Assembly: GCF_000004075.3 (NCBI RefSeq)
Contig: NC_026661.2
Location: 14,970,307-15,034,306, forward strand
Reading direction: 5' to 3'
Length of the DNA stretch: 64,000 nt
Origin: Cucumis sativus
Lineage: Eukaryota > Streptophyta > Magnoliopsida > Cucurbitales > Cucurbitaceae
The notes below the pieces were generated by a model that saw only the letters and a program-made list of their open reading frames with translations, ran no database searches and was not told the origin of the DNA. The stretch's first letter is position 1. The number at the start of each line of letters is the position of its first letter. The position numbers and the translations under genes are program-made. Below, in pieces: positions 10,450 through 23,318 of this stretch.

Positions 10450-12961
10450 GTTGTGTGGACTGAGAGCTTCAAATTCGTAGGCCGGATGACGACGTCATGG
10501 AGCTGCTATGGCAGAACGGCCAAGTGGTGACGCATAGCCAGAACCAGAGGTCGTTTCGTAAATCTCCGCCGTCTAAATTCGACGTTTCGATTCCGCAAGA
10601 ACAGGCGGCGACGAGAGAGATCCGGCCGTCCACTCAATTGGAGGAGCATCATGAACTTTTTATGCAAGAAGATGAAATGGCCTCTTGGCTCAATTATCCT
10701 CTCGTTGAGGATCATAACTTCTGCTCCGACCTTCTTTTCCCTGCCATCACTGCTCCTCTTTGCGCCAATCCTCAACCAGACATTCGACCTTCAGCGACGG
10801 CGACGCTCACTCTCACGCCGCGGCCGCCGATTCCGCCCTGTCGGAGGCCTGAAGTGCAGACTTCTGTGCAGTTCTCTAGGAACAAGGCAACGGTTGAATC
10901 TGAGCCATCTAATTCAAAGGTCATGGTCAGGGAATCGACGGTGGTTGATTCTTGCGACACGCCGTCTGTGGGGCCGGAATCTAGGGCTTCGGAGATGGCA
11001 AGGAGGAAGCTGGTAGAGGTGGTTAATGGCGGCGGTGTGCGGTATGAGATTGCTCGCGGCAGCGATGGAGTCAGAGGTGCATCGGTAGGTGGCGACGGCA
11101 TAGGAGAGAAAGAAATGATGACTTGTGAAATGACTGTCACTTCTTCCCCCGGTGGCTCTAGTGCCAGCGCCGAACCTGCTTGCCCGAAGCTAGCTGTGGA
11201 TGACCGGAAGCGGAAAGGAAGAGCTCTCGACGATACCGAGTGTCAAAGCGAGGTAATGAACTTTAACATGCAACAATTTAGTTGATTTTGTTTTAAAATT
11301 TCCTAAACTTATGGATCAAATGTATATTTTAACCAAAATTGACTGTCGCATGTGACGTTGAAGGAATAAAAACTGTTTCAAATCAAACTGTTTGAAATGA
11401 GCTGTTGAACAGTGGTCACTGGAAGATTTGCGTATGATTGCTGACTATATTGTTTTGAGAAAGCACAGATTTGTTTTCCTTTTCCTCTTCTTTCAATTCT
11501 TGGGTCGTTTACTTATGTTCTTTTCCATTAGGATGTTGAATACGAATCTGCTGATCCAAAGAAACAATTGCGGGGGTCGACATCAACTAAGCGATCTCGT
11601 GCTGCTGAGGTTCACAACCTCTCGGAGAGGGTGTGTGATTGAATTTATTAATACCTTATTATGTGCTTGTAACCAAGCCCGTATTTCTTTTTCTGGTGGT
11701 GTTATTTGCCTCTTGAATGTGAAGTGAAATTGCAAATGTACTTGTAGAGACGTCGTGATCGGATAAACGAGAAAATGAAGGCTTTACAGGAACTCATCCC
11801 TCGATGTAACAAGGTACATTTTTTGGCTTTCATGTGACTTTGAGTTGAATGTCTGTCTCTTTCTTAGTTGAGTTCCTTCACTGATTCACAGACTGACAAG
11901 GCTTCGATGTTGGATGAAGCGATCGAGTACTTGAAGACACTTCAGTTGCAAGTGCAGGTAGAATTTCAATTAAGTTAATGATTGTCTAAACTGAATTGTG
12001 GTAGAAGGAAATGTATGAATAAAAAACTTCTTCTATTTGAAACATTTGAAATGGTTTAAAATGTATTTTCTTCGATTCTGTCTGCTGCATATGATCCCGT
12101 GACAAAAAACATCTCGGATTGGTAGATATTCGTTTTGAATTCTCTGCATATACGTATGTAAAGAACAGGGCACATTTGTAGAAGTATTGTTGTCAATGTT
12201 TAGCACATGAGCATGATAAGCTGATACATCTTGACAACTCTTGCACTGACTTCTTATAACCCAGATGATGTCGATGGGATGTGGAATGATGCCGATGATG
12301 TTTCCGGGTGTTCAGCAATACTTGCCACCTCCAATGGGGATGGGAATGGGCATGGGAATGGAAATGGGCATGAACAGACCAATGATGCAATTTCATAATC
12401 TCCTGGCTGGTTCAAACTTGCCAATGCAAGCTGGAGCCACAGCAGCAGCTCATTTAGGCCCGAGATTCCCTCTCCCCCCCTTTGCAATGCCTCCTGTTCC
12501 TGGTAACGATCCATCCCGAGCTCAAGCAATGAATAATCAACCAGATCCGATGGCTAACTCAGTTGGAACACAAAATACAACCCCACCTTCAGTCTTGGGG
12601 TTTCCTGATTCTTATCAACAGTTTCTTAGCTCGACCCAGATGCAGTTTCATATGACACAAGCTCTACAGGTATATATATTTTTTCAGTATGTTTCTGAAG
12701 TTATTTGGAACTGACAAGATCGTTATTAACCTTTTACAGAATCAGCACCCGGTTCAACTGAATACGAGCAGACCATGTACTAGCAGGGGCCCCGAAAACC
12801 GTGACAATCATCAATCAGGTAAACTTCTTCCTACATCTTTTTGGAACTTCAAGATATTCATTGGTTGTATGATACTTCGTTCATAGATTAGCTGTTTCAC
12901 TGTTGTTATATGAATCCTGACCGAATTGTCATTTACACGGCTTTCCCATATTGTAGGTTAA
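10278..12961 (+). CDS. PIF1: PHYTOCHROME INTERACTING FACTOR 1-like bHLH transcription factor (8 exons)
   Basis: Nuclear bHLH factor that, in the PIF family, binds G-box DNA and active phytochrome and represses light responses such as seed germination and chlorophyll synthesis. GT-AG exons: 10278-10366, 10481-11252, 11532-11630, 11748-11813, 11892-11957, 12265-12669, 12740-12818 and 12957-12961 (stop TAA). They join in frame to 526 codons. Residues 37-46 (ELLWQNGQVV) form the phyB-binding APB motif. The bHLH spans about 307-364 with basic residues H315, E319 and R323, and helix 2 is followed directly by a Met/Gly-rich stretch (MGMGMGMGMEMGM). The C-terminus is Gln/Pro-rich. The start MNHCVPDFEM fits PIF1 orthologues; an in-frame ATG at 10260 would add six residues. 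Intron 1 holds a long T run. PIF4/5 and PIF3 are less likely because of the N-terminus and the post-bHLH region. Identification is from memory of the family. Confidence 0.93.
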
Positions 12962-13510
12962 TATTTGAATGAATGGACTCAAGAAACACACTTGGAGGGG
13001 AAGTTTTGGTGCATATTAGAGCGTCGAAAGCTTCAAACATGCACGCCTGCTGCTTGCTAATACAATATATATCACAAATAACATGTAACGACCACGTCCC
13101 TGTAAATATAAATCTACACCCCTTTTATGTTTTTGATCTTACTATATATCTTTCATGCCATCATCGTCCTTTTCCTGACTTGTGGTTCTGTTAGATTGTG
13201 ATAGAAAGTAGAGTTACAGATGGTCACGGGGAAACCGTTGCTTTTACACAAAACTATTGTGTTGCATTTCATCGGGGTCAGGTCCGGGCTGATGATGCTG
13301 CTAGATTCAACTTGATGTGGTCAATTATGGTTGTCGTGATCCTCATCGTCATTGGGAGGCATCAAAGTATTCCAAACTCCAACTTCAGAGCCATTTCCAT
13401 GTTTTTTTCCTGGACCATGGTTTCTACTGCATGATATATTATATATTCTTCACTTCACAAAGTTGCTCAAGATTCTTTTTCCTTCATCATAATAAAACTT
13501 GTTTCATACC
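12962..13510 (+). terminator. PIF1: PIF1 3' UTR with polyadenylation signal
   Basis: The stop codon is followed by about 530 bases without a conserved frame, ending at an AATAAA at 13491-13496, the best poly(A) signal candidate. Open frames here (for example 13198-13434) have no domain and are treated as UTR. Confidence 0.55.
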
Positions 13511-15823
13511 CATCTCAACTTGCACTTGGAATATAAATTCTCAATCATCCATGGAGAGATCTCCATAGATATTTTGTTTTGATTTTACTTCTGTGCTTTT
13601 TCCACTGAACTTTCAAGGTTATATGAAAGTGGAAGATCAGCAAATTCACTGTAAAGATGAGAAAAAATTCATTTTTCCTTGGTAGATGAGAATGTGAACT
13701 AGGGGCATTTTTGGTATAGTAATTTTTTTTTTTTTTCATTTTCTTTTTCTTTTTAGGGTGGTGGGGGGAATAGTTTTTGGTATGGAACCATTGAAGGTGA
13801 CATTCCTCTTATTCAATATAAAATGCATAACTTTTCTATTATTCCAATGATATTGTTTGTATACTTTTTAAAATTACAAGTTCACACATGTATTGTCTCA
13901 ACTTTTTCAATAATTTCCCACGGTTGAAGAAATTGGTATTTTTCTTCTTCTTCTTCACCACCTATCTAGTGATTTAGGTGAAAGATTATAGAACAATTTG
14001 AATGGTTAGAATGTAATTAAGTTTCCTCAAAATCTGATTAAGGTAGAGTTTGCTATTCATAATATGGATTGCTAGGAATTTGAGTATACTGTTTGTAGTG
14101 CAGAGTTGGATTTGTTGTGTTTTTTATTATTGTGATTGACTTTTAGGGTTGAGTTGGACTGTTTTTAGGTTTTTTAATTATTATTATTTTATTGTTTTTA
14201 TATCCATTTTTTACGAGTTTGTAATATTATATAGTTAATTGAAAAGATACTTAAAATTTATTATCATAATAATTATTCACGTTCAAGTATGGAATTCATA
14301 TTAAATTCAAATCATTTTCAATAAGAAAATATTTCAAATAATATTATGAATAAAATATCTAATTAATAATCGTAATATCTAATTAATAATTATTGAAATG
14401 TTAGAATTGTCCATAAAATATTATTTTTCCTATTTAAGAAAATAATTTTTACATTAGGACATTTGTGAAATTTCTTATTCAATTGATGCCTTTTGTCTAA
14501 ATCTTTCTTTTTTCATGAGATATGTTTGAGTCATGTAACCATGAAGATTTCTTTTAGAATTTAACAATAGAGAATCTTCAACATTATTCTAAAATAATAC
14601 ATTATTTTTTCGTGTTTTTTTTCATTTAGTTAATTTCTTTTATTAGAGTTATTTTATTAATAAAATGGTGAACTGTGACTAATACACTTTTATTGTTATT
14701 GTGTTTGAACTATGTAACATTTATTGGAATCTAATTGTTAATTAGAGTTGGTAATACAATGTGTAAAGGTAGAAATATGAAAGTAGTTTTTCCGTTTTTT
14801 TCCTAAGAAATTTATTAAAAATAATAAAAAATTTAAATTCAAATTATTTGAGATTTAAAAGTTTTAGAAGTTGGGTAGTTTTACCAAGTATTTAGTAAAA
14901 GGTCATATAACAAATTTTTGATTTTACAATAAATTATAATAAATTTTAGAATTTGAAAAGTTTGAAAATTTCAATAATTTAACGAGACTACTCAATTCTT
15001 AAAATTAAATAAACATCACATTTTTGTCCTTCGAATAGATGTTTTCACGTTTTCTTTAATGAGTACAATCTTCTTCCTAATAAGAAATGATATAAACTTT
15101 TAAAAAAATGTTATATTTTAAAAATGAGAGTAACACGTTTTGCAACAAAAAAAATAAAATAAAACAAAGTTTTATTATAATTCTGGATTGAAAAATGGTC
15201 TTTTAATGCATTATATCTTATAGAATACTAATACATTAAAACATTAACATAAAATCACTTTTAATTCTCTCAATTTTTCACTCTCATGTTCGATGACCTT
15301 TTAATAAACTTTTTTTCTTCAATAAATTCATTATCAAATAACTTTAATGATAACATTAAATAGTAATGTGTATCTTTATACTTTTTTTTTTTAAATGATG
15401 CATCTTTTGTATTTTTAAAAATTAAATTTGTTGAATTTTGTTACATGTGATTTTTTCATCGACTTCATATTTTCTTACATTCATTTAAGAAAGTAATAGA
15501 GTCACGTGCATGCATGTGTTTAAAGATTAGTTTCTAGAAATTATTAAAATTTAATATGGGATACAATCTAATTCAATAGATTCTATAGTTTAATAAAATT
15601 TTCCTAGTAAACACTAACCCAATGTAAAAGACTATTTAACATAGATCATTAAATTTTAACTGTACATAGATAGACTAAAAACGAAGGCAAAATTTGCAGT
15701 TAACCATAAAAAAGTTTTAAAATCGAAGAAAAAAGAAATTTTTTTTGGATGGTTACAACAAATAACAAATAAACACCAATTTAATATACGGAAAAAGAAA
15801 ACATTAGTGATTTAAACATTTAT
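13511..15823. other. AT-rich intergenic region
   Basis: Low-GC spacer between PIF1 and the first SPH gene. Homopolymer T tracts occur near 13726-13760. No gene, TIR or LTR pair was recognised. Confidence 0.5.
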
Positions 15824-16300
15824 TCAACCTTCCCATGTATAAGAAAGTTGATCAATCTCCTTAGCAAAGTTTCTGATATAAATGCCATCATCTTTAGCCA
15901 TCCAAATGCAGTTTTTCCAACCACACTTATCAAACAGTCGCACATCGTGCCAAAACACCTTAAATGCTGCCCTAACGCTGCCGTGTCCACCGCCACCACC
16001 TTTTTGAAGGCGGCACCAAAAAAGTGTGGAGTGGAAGAAATTGGCCTCAAAACTCCACGTGATATTAGCTGTTGGTGGGAGGGTTTGGAGGCCGAGATCA
16101 TCGTCTTGTGACCGACAATGAACCAACATTCCTTTGGAGGCGTTTAAGCGATTAATGACGGTCACATGCCATCTGATGAAGGCAGGGAAGACATTGTCTT
16201 TGGTCTCTAAACACAGCGATGGAAGAGTTAAGGTCTGTGAAAGGACAAGAAGAAGTGAATAAATAATTTTGTATTTGGAAGAGTGATGGATATTGGACAT
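15824..16300 (-). CDS. S-protein homologue (plant self-incompatibility S1 family), locus a
   Basis: A 158-residue, single-exon, probably secreted protein. A hydrophobic leader spans about residues 11-30. The S1 core follows: WHVTVINRLN, VHCRSQDDDLG (62-70), STLFWCRL, a five-glycine insert at 101-105, FWHD, KCGWKNCIWMAKDDGIYIRN and a terminal YTW. The four family cysteines are C62, C96, C126 and C131. Possible N-glycosylation sites are N53 (NAS) and N79 (NIT). SPHs are small secreted signals: in poppy the family includes the stigma S-determinant, while most plant members have no known role and are often flower- or root-expressed. This is an outlier of the cluster, lacking the MMMRN-type leader of the core clade. 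Function and receptor cannot be told from sequence. Confidence 0.9.
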   Translation of the reverse strand: MSNIHHSSKYKIIYSLLLVLSQTLTLPSLCLETKDNVFPAFIRWHVTVINRLNASKGMLVHCRSQDDDLGLQTLPPTANITWSFEANFFHSTLFWCRLQKGGGGGHGSVRAAFKVFWHDVRLFDKCGWKNCIWMAKDDGIYIRNFAKEIDQLSYTWEG

Positions 16301-17239
16301 TTTTCCTTCTCTTTTGGTTCTTTTGGTGTATTTGATTGTTCCACGTTTTCTTCAACTTTGTTGTGTTTTTATAGTGATGAATTGGTGATAATATGAGAAA
16401 CATATTTGTGATTCGTCATTGAATGTTAAGCATGTGCATGGTATAATAATTAAGATGAATGCACTAATGCTTTTATTTCATGAACATATCTATAAAGTTG
16501 ATTCTATACCATTTATTATATTATTATTAAATTTATATTACAAGACATGGGAATAAGACCTTTGTTCTGATTTGGGTACGAGTCTCTTTACTTCACAATT
16601 CAAATTATTGTCTTATATGTATAAAGATTTATTTAATTTGCATTATATATGTTTCTGAAAACATTTTTTGTTATATCATCCAAACCTACAATGTGAATTC
16701 TAAGAAGTAATGTATATCTAGATTTTGAAATTTAAAATTTAAAATTATATTAAGTAAATAGTAGAATGTTTAAAAAGAAAACATTGTAATATGTTATCGG
16801 AAATATGTATCATAAATTATATAATCTTATAAAAGTTTGTAACATACAAAAGTTCATAAAACTATGAATAATTACTTCATAATCAACCCTAATAATATGT
16901 GGGGTAGCAATTAGTTTTATGGTTTATATATAAATATAATATCAAACAGTTTCAAAAAAAAAAAAAAAAAAAGGAATAGAAATAAAAACATGGAATGGCT
17001 CAAGACACTTGAATTAACTTTAAACAGATTGCCATTAGTTTGTCACGTAGCTTGTCCAAAACGCCTAGCCTTGTCAAGATGCCCCAACTAATTTCTATAG
17101 CCTTTCCCGTGTGTCCTTAAACGCTTAACCTCATCAACGGCCTTGCCTAGTAACCTCTATAACCACATGCCTTCTCGCAATCAAGCTTTGCTTGCGTAGC
17201 CTTGACCGCCCAACATATACCTGCTCACCTCTCAAGTCA
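16301..17239. other. Promoter side of SPH locus a and AT-rich spacer
   Basis: The first 100 bases are upstream of locus a on the minus strand. The rest is AT-rich with an A run near 16955-16972. No gene is seen. Confidence 0.45.
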
Positions 17240-18420
17240 TCTCGTCAAACACATAGGTAGTCTTCACCTTCCAAGAATTAGGAGATATCCTGAAGCATAG
17301 AGGCGTCAAAATAAATAACAAAACACGTTGGGAAATGCTCGACCGACGTAGTAAGCAACGTTGGAAATAGAGTCGACAGTAATGCGTTAAGGGAGGCAAG
17401 ACTGATGCGCACACGGGACAACGTCAGCGATGACTTTCTTGTGATACATGCTTTGCCTGTTGATTTAAAACGTCCACCAAAGAGTACTTTCGACGTCCAA
17501 TCAGTGTGTCAACAGTAGAGTATTGCTGACGTCGTCCTTTATGTCGGCAATAGGGAACCATCGACGCTGCATCAGTGGACATTTACCCAACGTGGCGTTG
17601 GGAATTTTTTTTATAATATATTCTTTAAAATTATTATTACCTTAATTTCTTTTGTAATCTATTTGGTTCTCGTTCAATTTAAATTCAAGCAGTTTGAAAA
17701 ACTAATGTAAAATTAATAAAAAATTATTAAAACACTAAATTGTATTTATATTAAAATTAAATCCAATATTCAAAAGGTACACATCTGTAGGGTTCATAAA
17801 TTACACGAAAAATAAAAACTAAAAACTAATTCTCCTAATCTTCGCGAACGCTAGTTTCCTTAAGGCTCCCAACCTTCAATGACATGAAAGTAAATTTAGA
17901 TATATATCATCGATAAGAATTTAAAGAACTTTAAAAGTTAAAAAATACGTACCGCAATGGAATCAAGATCTTCTCTGTGTCTGAATTAGTTCTTTCTTCT
18001 TCATTTCTTCCATTTGTCAAGTATTTTCTTTAATTTGTCTAGCATTTTCTTCCATTCATTAGGTACTTTCTTCCATTCGTTGCTCATGCAACTCTGACTT
18101 TCTTCGTTGTTCTTTAATTAATTATTGAGCGTTGTCAAGGAAAGCTTTTAGTTCGCTTAGTTAAGGTTATGGTAGACAAATGTGATACACAACTTACTTC
18201 TTTGTAAAGATTTCAACATCTGCTAGTGTGTACAACAATCCCAATGCCTTAGGTTTTATTGAACTTAGTACAACCCCTAGCGTGTTTTGACCTAACGGTT
18301 AGAGCAAGGAGGCATCAACAACCTCCATTACCACCTCAACCACAACCACCAACAGAACCACCTCCACAACAACCTCCACCCCATCGTCGCAATCTTAAAG
18401 GGGAATGTACAGTTTTTGTA
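17240..18420. repeat. CACTA-like element remnant (family shared with 25 kb)
   Basis: The first about 370 bases are rich in CGACGT/CGTTGG-type short motifs in both orientations, as in CACTA subterminal regions. The following stretch, to about 17830, resembles 25340-25560 (poly-T start, TTCAATTTAAATT, then GTACAC and TTCATAA, then ...AAAAATAAAAACTAAAAACT). Minus-strand translation of 17950-18130 gives Glu/Met/Gln-rich pieces (KEQRRKSELHEQRMEE, QMEEMKKK) reminiscent of the coiled-coil tail of CACTA transposases, broken by stops. A proline-rich stretch lies at 18310-18400 on the plus strand. Assignment is tentative. Confidence 0.4.
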
Positions 18421-20160
18421 CTTTTGTATACTTAATTCTTTTGTAAATTTCAATTTATTTTATTCTTATGTAAATTATATTTCCTCGTAATAATGTTCTT
18501 TACAATACAAGTACATATTTTGACACAAGTCTTATACGTTTAGTTTTTCTTGTTGCAAATTTGGCTCCCCGCATTTTAGTCCTTTAATTTTTCTTCGACC
18601 TTCGTTGATAACTTTAGTGAAATAAACTATGAAAAATAAAGTTTCATTTGTCATTCAGTGGTCTAACTTGTTAAGGAAACTTTCTTAGGAAACATTTATG
18701 TAGTTTATTAGGCAATCAAGTTTTACCTAACACCACTTTTGTAAGACTTTTCTGCGAATAATCTTATCTTTCAGTCTCCTCAAGGAGGACATTGCTAACC
18801 TCTAAATTTGGAGGTGTGTGAGGTCCTAGTTAAATCTTTTGAAACTTTTTGAAAATCCTATCAAGACATGTAAAAACAAGGTGTTTTAACAAGAGTTAAA
18901 GCAATGAAAAATGTAAAAAATTTGAAATTTTTTTGTATTCTTTTATTCAATTGAAATAACGACTCGTATATTGCCTCATCTGACAAAAAATAAGGAGCAT
19001 AGCTTGAAAACTAAAAATTGTCCCCTACTTTGAACTCTTTTTTAAGAAGCTATTTGTCATGGTAAAGTTTGGTTTTCTTTTTATAGATCTTAGAGTTCTC
19101 ATAAGAGTCAAGTCCATGTTCTTCTAACTCACTAAGTTGTAACAATGTATTCTTGTCAGCTTCTTCGAGACATAGTTGCACATTTTAATAGCCCAAAAAA
19201 ATTTATGTTCTAATTCTACCGAAAAAGTACTCTTTTTGTTCTCTTTTCCTCCCCCACATTCTCTTTGAGTGTTTTCATTGTAATTAATTGAGTAGATGTG
19301 AGATTCTCGTCTTTCATTCTCCATGAGAAATGTAAGATTCTTTTTATTTAATTCCTAGTTTAGGGGTTTTTAGAAACCTTTGTAATTTATGGAGATTTGT
19401 GATCTTATGATGTATATACTTTTGTTTAATGGATTTCAATATGAGTTTTATATTTAGGAAGGACATGGTTTATATCTTTAATTGACAATCAAAATCAATA
19501 ACATGTTCAAGATTTGAATGCTGAGACATATTTGTGATGTGTGACATATAATCGTGGAATTATCCCAAAAGAAGCAGTATGTTAGTTAGGCTTTGTAGCT
19601 CATTCTCTATAATGTATCATAGTTTGCCCTATCAACCTATAGAGAAACCACATCAAGTGTTCAACGAGACAATGATAGTTGAGGGCTCATCCGAGCATCT
19701 CCCTCAAACTTGTAGCTGTTAGATGACTATGTAGTGTGGGTTCGACTTTTCATGTTTTCTAATTAGGTACTTCATACCATTGGTTGAAGTTTGAGTCAAT
19801 GGTTAGGCATAGGCAAAGAGTACTTTAAATGAAAATTAAAATAGATAGTTCGATGATCTAAGTTTCTTTAAGTGATTCCATTCCGCTAAATAGCTAGAGA
19901 CATCTCCATTAAGTGCATTTCTATCTTTACTTTCTTGCATTTTACTCTTTTACATTTTTAATTATCCTTCCACACCAACCAACCAATCCCCCCTCAACCC
20001 TAACTGAGATATCCATTTGATATAAGATGTACCGTAAAACAAGTTTTGCATATTTGTTCGATTATACCAAAATTGTTGAAAATATTTACCATCTAGCTAA
20101 AGTTCACTTTTGCAATATTCATAAATATTTTCAATAATTTTATCATTTAAAACAATATTT
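18421..20160. other. Intergenic region
   Basis: No gene recognised. A 66-codon minus frame at 19124-19324 has no domain. The region reads like old repeat DNA. Confidence 0.4.
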
Positions 20161-20480
20161 CTACAATTTATGGCTTCTATAAATTTAAAAAATAATATTT
20201 AGAACAAAATTGACTTTTCATACTAAACTTTTATAGAAAGTATCAATTTAGTTACTAAATTTTGGTTTCGATTGATTTAGTCATTGTATTTTAAATTTTT
20301 ATAGATTTAGTCCCCCAACTTTAGTATATAAATATTTAGTCTTTGTATTTTAAAATTTGTAATAATTTGGTTCTAAAGTACACTAAAATCAAAATGATCA
20401 AATTTTGATGTCAAAATTTTATTGTTTTATCACATAACCTTTGTATTTTATAAAATATGATGTATAGTCTTACGATATTA
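20161..20480. repeat. Dispersed repeat with recurring TTTAGT phrases
   Basis: Contains several variants of the phrase AATTTAGTNNNTNTATTTTAAA(ATTT) in tandem-like order (about 20220-20400), a pattern typical of a non-coding dispersed plant repeat. No coding capacity. Confidence 0.4.
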
Positions 20481-21236
20481 TTTATGTGAGTGATGAAAAG
20501 GGAGGTGTACAAAGTCCATCTTGAAACCCACACCTAAATATTACTTGGGTCTCATTATTATTGAAACTCCAATTATTTTTTTGATTTATTTATGCAAGAG
20601 GTTGCATTAAAATTTCACACTAATTTCTACCCTAAAAAATAAATTGTTACAAGTTTTAAAAGTACAAAAATCACTAAACAGTTACATAGTAATAAAGTTT
20701 ACAGATTAAAGTTGTGTAAAAGTGAAATTAAAGTGTCTAAATCAATTCAAACTAAAGTTTGTATGATATTGAAAGAACAGTATATAAAAATTCATTGCTT
20801 TACACCCATTTTTGTCCAAGATCCATTATGCAGACACGTAGTCCAATATTCGTCATTCTCTAACATTCTGTATAATTTAGACATTATTTCTTATTACCCT
20901 CGGCCAAAAGTGAAAATATTTTGGGCCCTAAACCCATCACAATCTACTCATCCACAATTAATTTTGAGATAACAATTCGTATCAAAGCCTTCGAATTCAA
21001 ACCAATGCTTGGTTCTAAAAAAGCTTGTAACTCAACAATATGGAGTTTAAAGATAACTCCACCATCTTGAAAGACATGTTTTGCAATAAAGATTTAGTAC
21101 TTACTCAAGACAATAAATTAAAGCCTTTATTTCTATATTAGTTTTTCATTACAATGTGTGTTGTCCATATTAATTATTTATATATATTGAAGAGGCTTCA
21201 GGAATGATAATTCTAATCCAAGTATGAGGATTTTCT
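20481..21236. other. Intergenic region and 3' side of SPH locus b
   Basis: No domain-bearing frame. The last about 100 bases are downstream of the minus-strand gene at 21237. Confidence 0.45.
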
Positions 21237-21659
21237 TCAATGTTGCCATAGATAAGTTAACGAATACCTTTTTTGGTCAACAAAGTAACTAGAAACTCCT
21301 TGAGGGTCTGCTTTCCATCTGCAATGTCCATCTCCGCACCTAGATAGCTCAAAGTCATTCTCATGCCAATACGCCTTGTACGTAATGTGTCCGCCAATCC
21401 ACCAAACATGACAATAGAATAGTGTTGTCCCCAAGAAATTAGTTCGAAAATTCCAGTGGAACTCTGCATTTACCGGGATGAATTGGTTGCCGAGATCATC
21501 ATCTTTCGACCTACAATGAGCTCCTATTGTCGCGTTATCGAAGCCATTGATGATGTGAACGTAAAATTTCTCGAACAAAGCACTGCTCACTTGTGTTAGT
21601 TCTGCGCTCAAAGCAATGGATATTACAAGCAATATAATGTAGCTCTTGCGGATGCCCAT
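21237..21659 (-). CDS. S-protein homologue, locus b
   Basis: A 140-residue, single-exon, secreted SPH. The start chosen is the ATG at 21659 (MGIRKSYII) because the hydrophobic leader (about 7-18) follows at once; an upstream in-frame ATG at 21704 would add 15 residues. S1 core: FYVHIINGF, HCRSKDDDLG (49-57), WNFRTNFLGTTLFYC, ITYKAYWHE. Cysteines are C49, C83, C108 and C113, with a possible N-glycosylation site at N42 (NAT). The C-terminal half differs from the other clades: RCGDGHCRWKADPQGVSSY replaces the usual CIWTAKDDGIYLRN, and the end is YLWQH. Its closest relative here is the broken copy 2 kb away at 23657-24059. Role unknown beyond family. Confidence 0.88.
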   Translation of the reverse strand: MGIRKSYIILLVISIALSAELTQVSSALFEKFYVHIINGFDNATIGAHCRSKDDDLGNQFIPVNAEFHWNFRTNFLGTTLFYCHVWWIGGHITYKAYWHENDFELSRCGDGHCRWKADPQGVSSYFVDQKRYSLTYLWQH

Positions 21660-22249
21660 TGCTTCGACTGAGTATGAATTTGATAAAATTAGTTTCACAC
21701 ACATATATATTAGTATTTCTTTCTTTAAACAGACGAGAAGTTAATTGACGGGTGAGTCTTTCCTAATAAAGGAAAATAAGTAAATTAGCTTTCTTATTTG
21801 TACATATGTCTTTCGATCTACGCCATTTTGAGAAATATGTATATATTATGTATATATAATAGTGGATATAGAGAAACTTTTTCTTTTTTTCAATTTTACA
21901 ATTTTTAACTTCATTGCAAAATTATGAACTCTCCACATAAGTGGTCGTTATTGACTATGTAACAATAATAAACTGATCCTTTCACACATAAAAATGTCAA
22001 AACGTAAATTCACTAATTTATTTTTAATGCTTTAAACTCAATCTTCACACAAAATTAAACTCATGAAAACGTATGACCATTCATAAATTGTGTTGTTTGT
22101 GAGCATTTTATCTTTTATTGGAGAGACCTCTCAATCCATCAATGAACTTTAATTATATAATTTCATTCATCAATCTTTTCTTTTCTTTTCTTTACTTTTC
22201 TCTTTTTTTTTTTCTTTTTTTTAGCAAAGTGTATGTTTTTCTATAAACA
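21660..22249. other. Upstream region of SPH locus b
   Basis: AT-rich minus-strand promoter side. No shared promoter block of the core SPH clade was found here. CT-rich tract at 22170-22225. Confidence 0.4.
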
Positions 22250-22750
22250 AATTATGGTGATATATTAACTTATTGATCATGTGCAAGAACATGATCGTTT
22301 ATATTTGTAACACAATCGTTTAGATTTGACTATTCTTTGTACACGATCATTTACTTTTGACAATCTAACATTTCAATGATTTTTTTCACGATCTTGAACC
22401 AAATATGAGTTTGAATTTTTTTAAAAAAGAAAATTGTAGAAGAAGAGAAAAAGATGATGAAAAGGAAAAGAAAAATTGCAAAAAAAAAAGAATATGGAAA
22501 GAAAGGGCAAACGAAAATATTTAAAAATATTGTATAAGAAGATAAAAGAACGATGGAAAGAAAAAAGTAGGAGAAGAGAAAAATAAAAAAATCGCAGAAA
22601 AGAAGAAAAGAAAGACAATGATAAGGAAGGGCAAACCTGAATTTTTTAAAAAAAATTGTCAGTTTCATGGATTTTTTCATCTTATTATACGGACGATAAA
22701 TATTTTTACAGTTTGTTATATTTATGAAAGTTAATCATAAAAATATATAT
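22250..22750. repeat. AACGATC-type dispersed repeat, shortened copy
   Basis: Carries CATGATCGTTTA, AATCGTTTAGATTTGAC and ACGATCATTTAC phrases followed by an A/G-rich block (22420-22630), then GATAAATATTTTTACAGTTTGTTATATTTATGAAAG, matching the 3' end of the copy at 6200-7060. The 5' part seems missing. Confidence 0.5.
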
Positions 22751-23179
22751 AAGGGACTTTACTTTGATATCATTTATCAATGTGACTATAACTATGATGT
22801 AATAATCGTCCATTGGTAATCATATAATAACACTTTCCTTTATACCATATTATATAAACTCTCCTACTTTTGTATATACATATGTATAATTTATTTATCT
22901 GTGATTGTCACCTAACTTTCTCTGTTTTTCAAATTTTTCTTTTGCATTTTCTCCATTGCATATTATGGTGAAAGAAGAAGAACAAGAAGAAGGGTACTTT
23001 GGGATGGAGGTTTTCAAGTTATTTTTAGTTTTGATGAGAAAAAAAAAAACTGAATATCTTAAAGTAGATTCAAAGTTAGAAGAACGTAACATGATTAGAA
23101 GAATTTTTATCCTGATCAAAACAGTTATTTAATGTTGTAGAATGGTGATTAACGAAATTGATTTTATGTTATGATCAAA
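22751..23179. other. AT-rich spacer
   Basis: The small opposed frames at 22895-23132 overlap each other and have no domain. No gene supported. Confidence 0.4.
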
Positions 23180-23318
23180 TAACTTATTGCGACAATTTTT
23201 GGAAACTGTCATGGAAGGACTTTCCATGACTCCCGCTTCTATAACTGAAAATAACTGCCGTGAATTTTGTTTGCGACAGTAAATAACTGTCGTCGTAGAC
23301 TACTTTTCTTGTAGTGTG
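23180..23318. repeat. CACTA-type terminus
   Basis: Ends in TTTTCTTGTAGTG (23306-23318), the reverse complement of a classic CACTACAAGAAAA terminus. It is preceded by short motifs in both orientations (GCGACAGT, ACTGTCG, ACTGTCATGGAAG with TTCCATGAC). No matching left end was seen nearby, so only one terminus or a solo fragment can be claimed. Confidence 0.45.

Noticed and set aside
10506-11140. Antisense and alternate-frame ORFs over PIF1 exon 2
   Set aside because: Shadows of the real exon, which has the phytochrome-binding motif and joins correctly to the bHLH exons.
13198-13568. Frames downstream of the PIF1 stop
   Set aside because: No domain; they lie in the 3' UTR before the AATAAA, and the joined PIF1 frame already ends at 12961.
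15848-16111. Plus-strand frame opposite SPH locus a
   Set aside because: Antisense shadow of a gene with a clear S1 domain on the minus strand.
22351-22680. Phe/Ser-rich minus-strand frames
   Set aside because: Translation of the A/G-rich block of the AACGATC repeat; low complexity.
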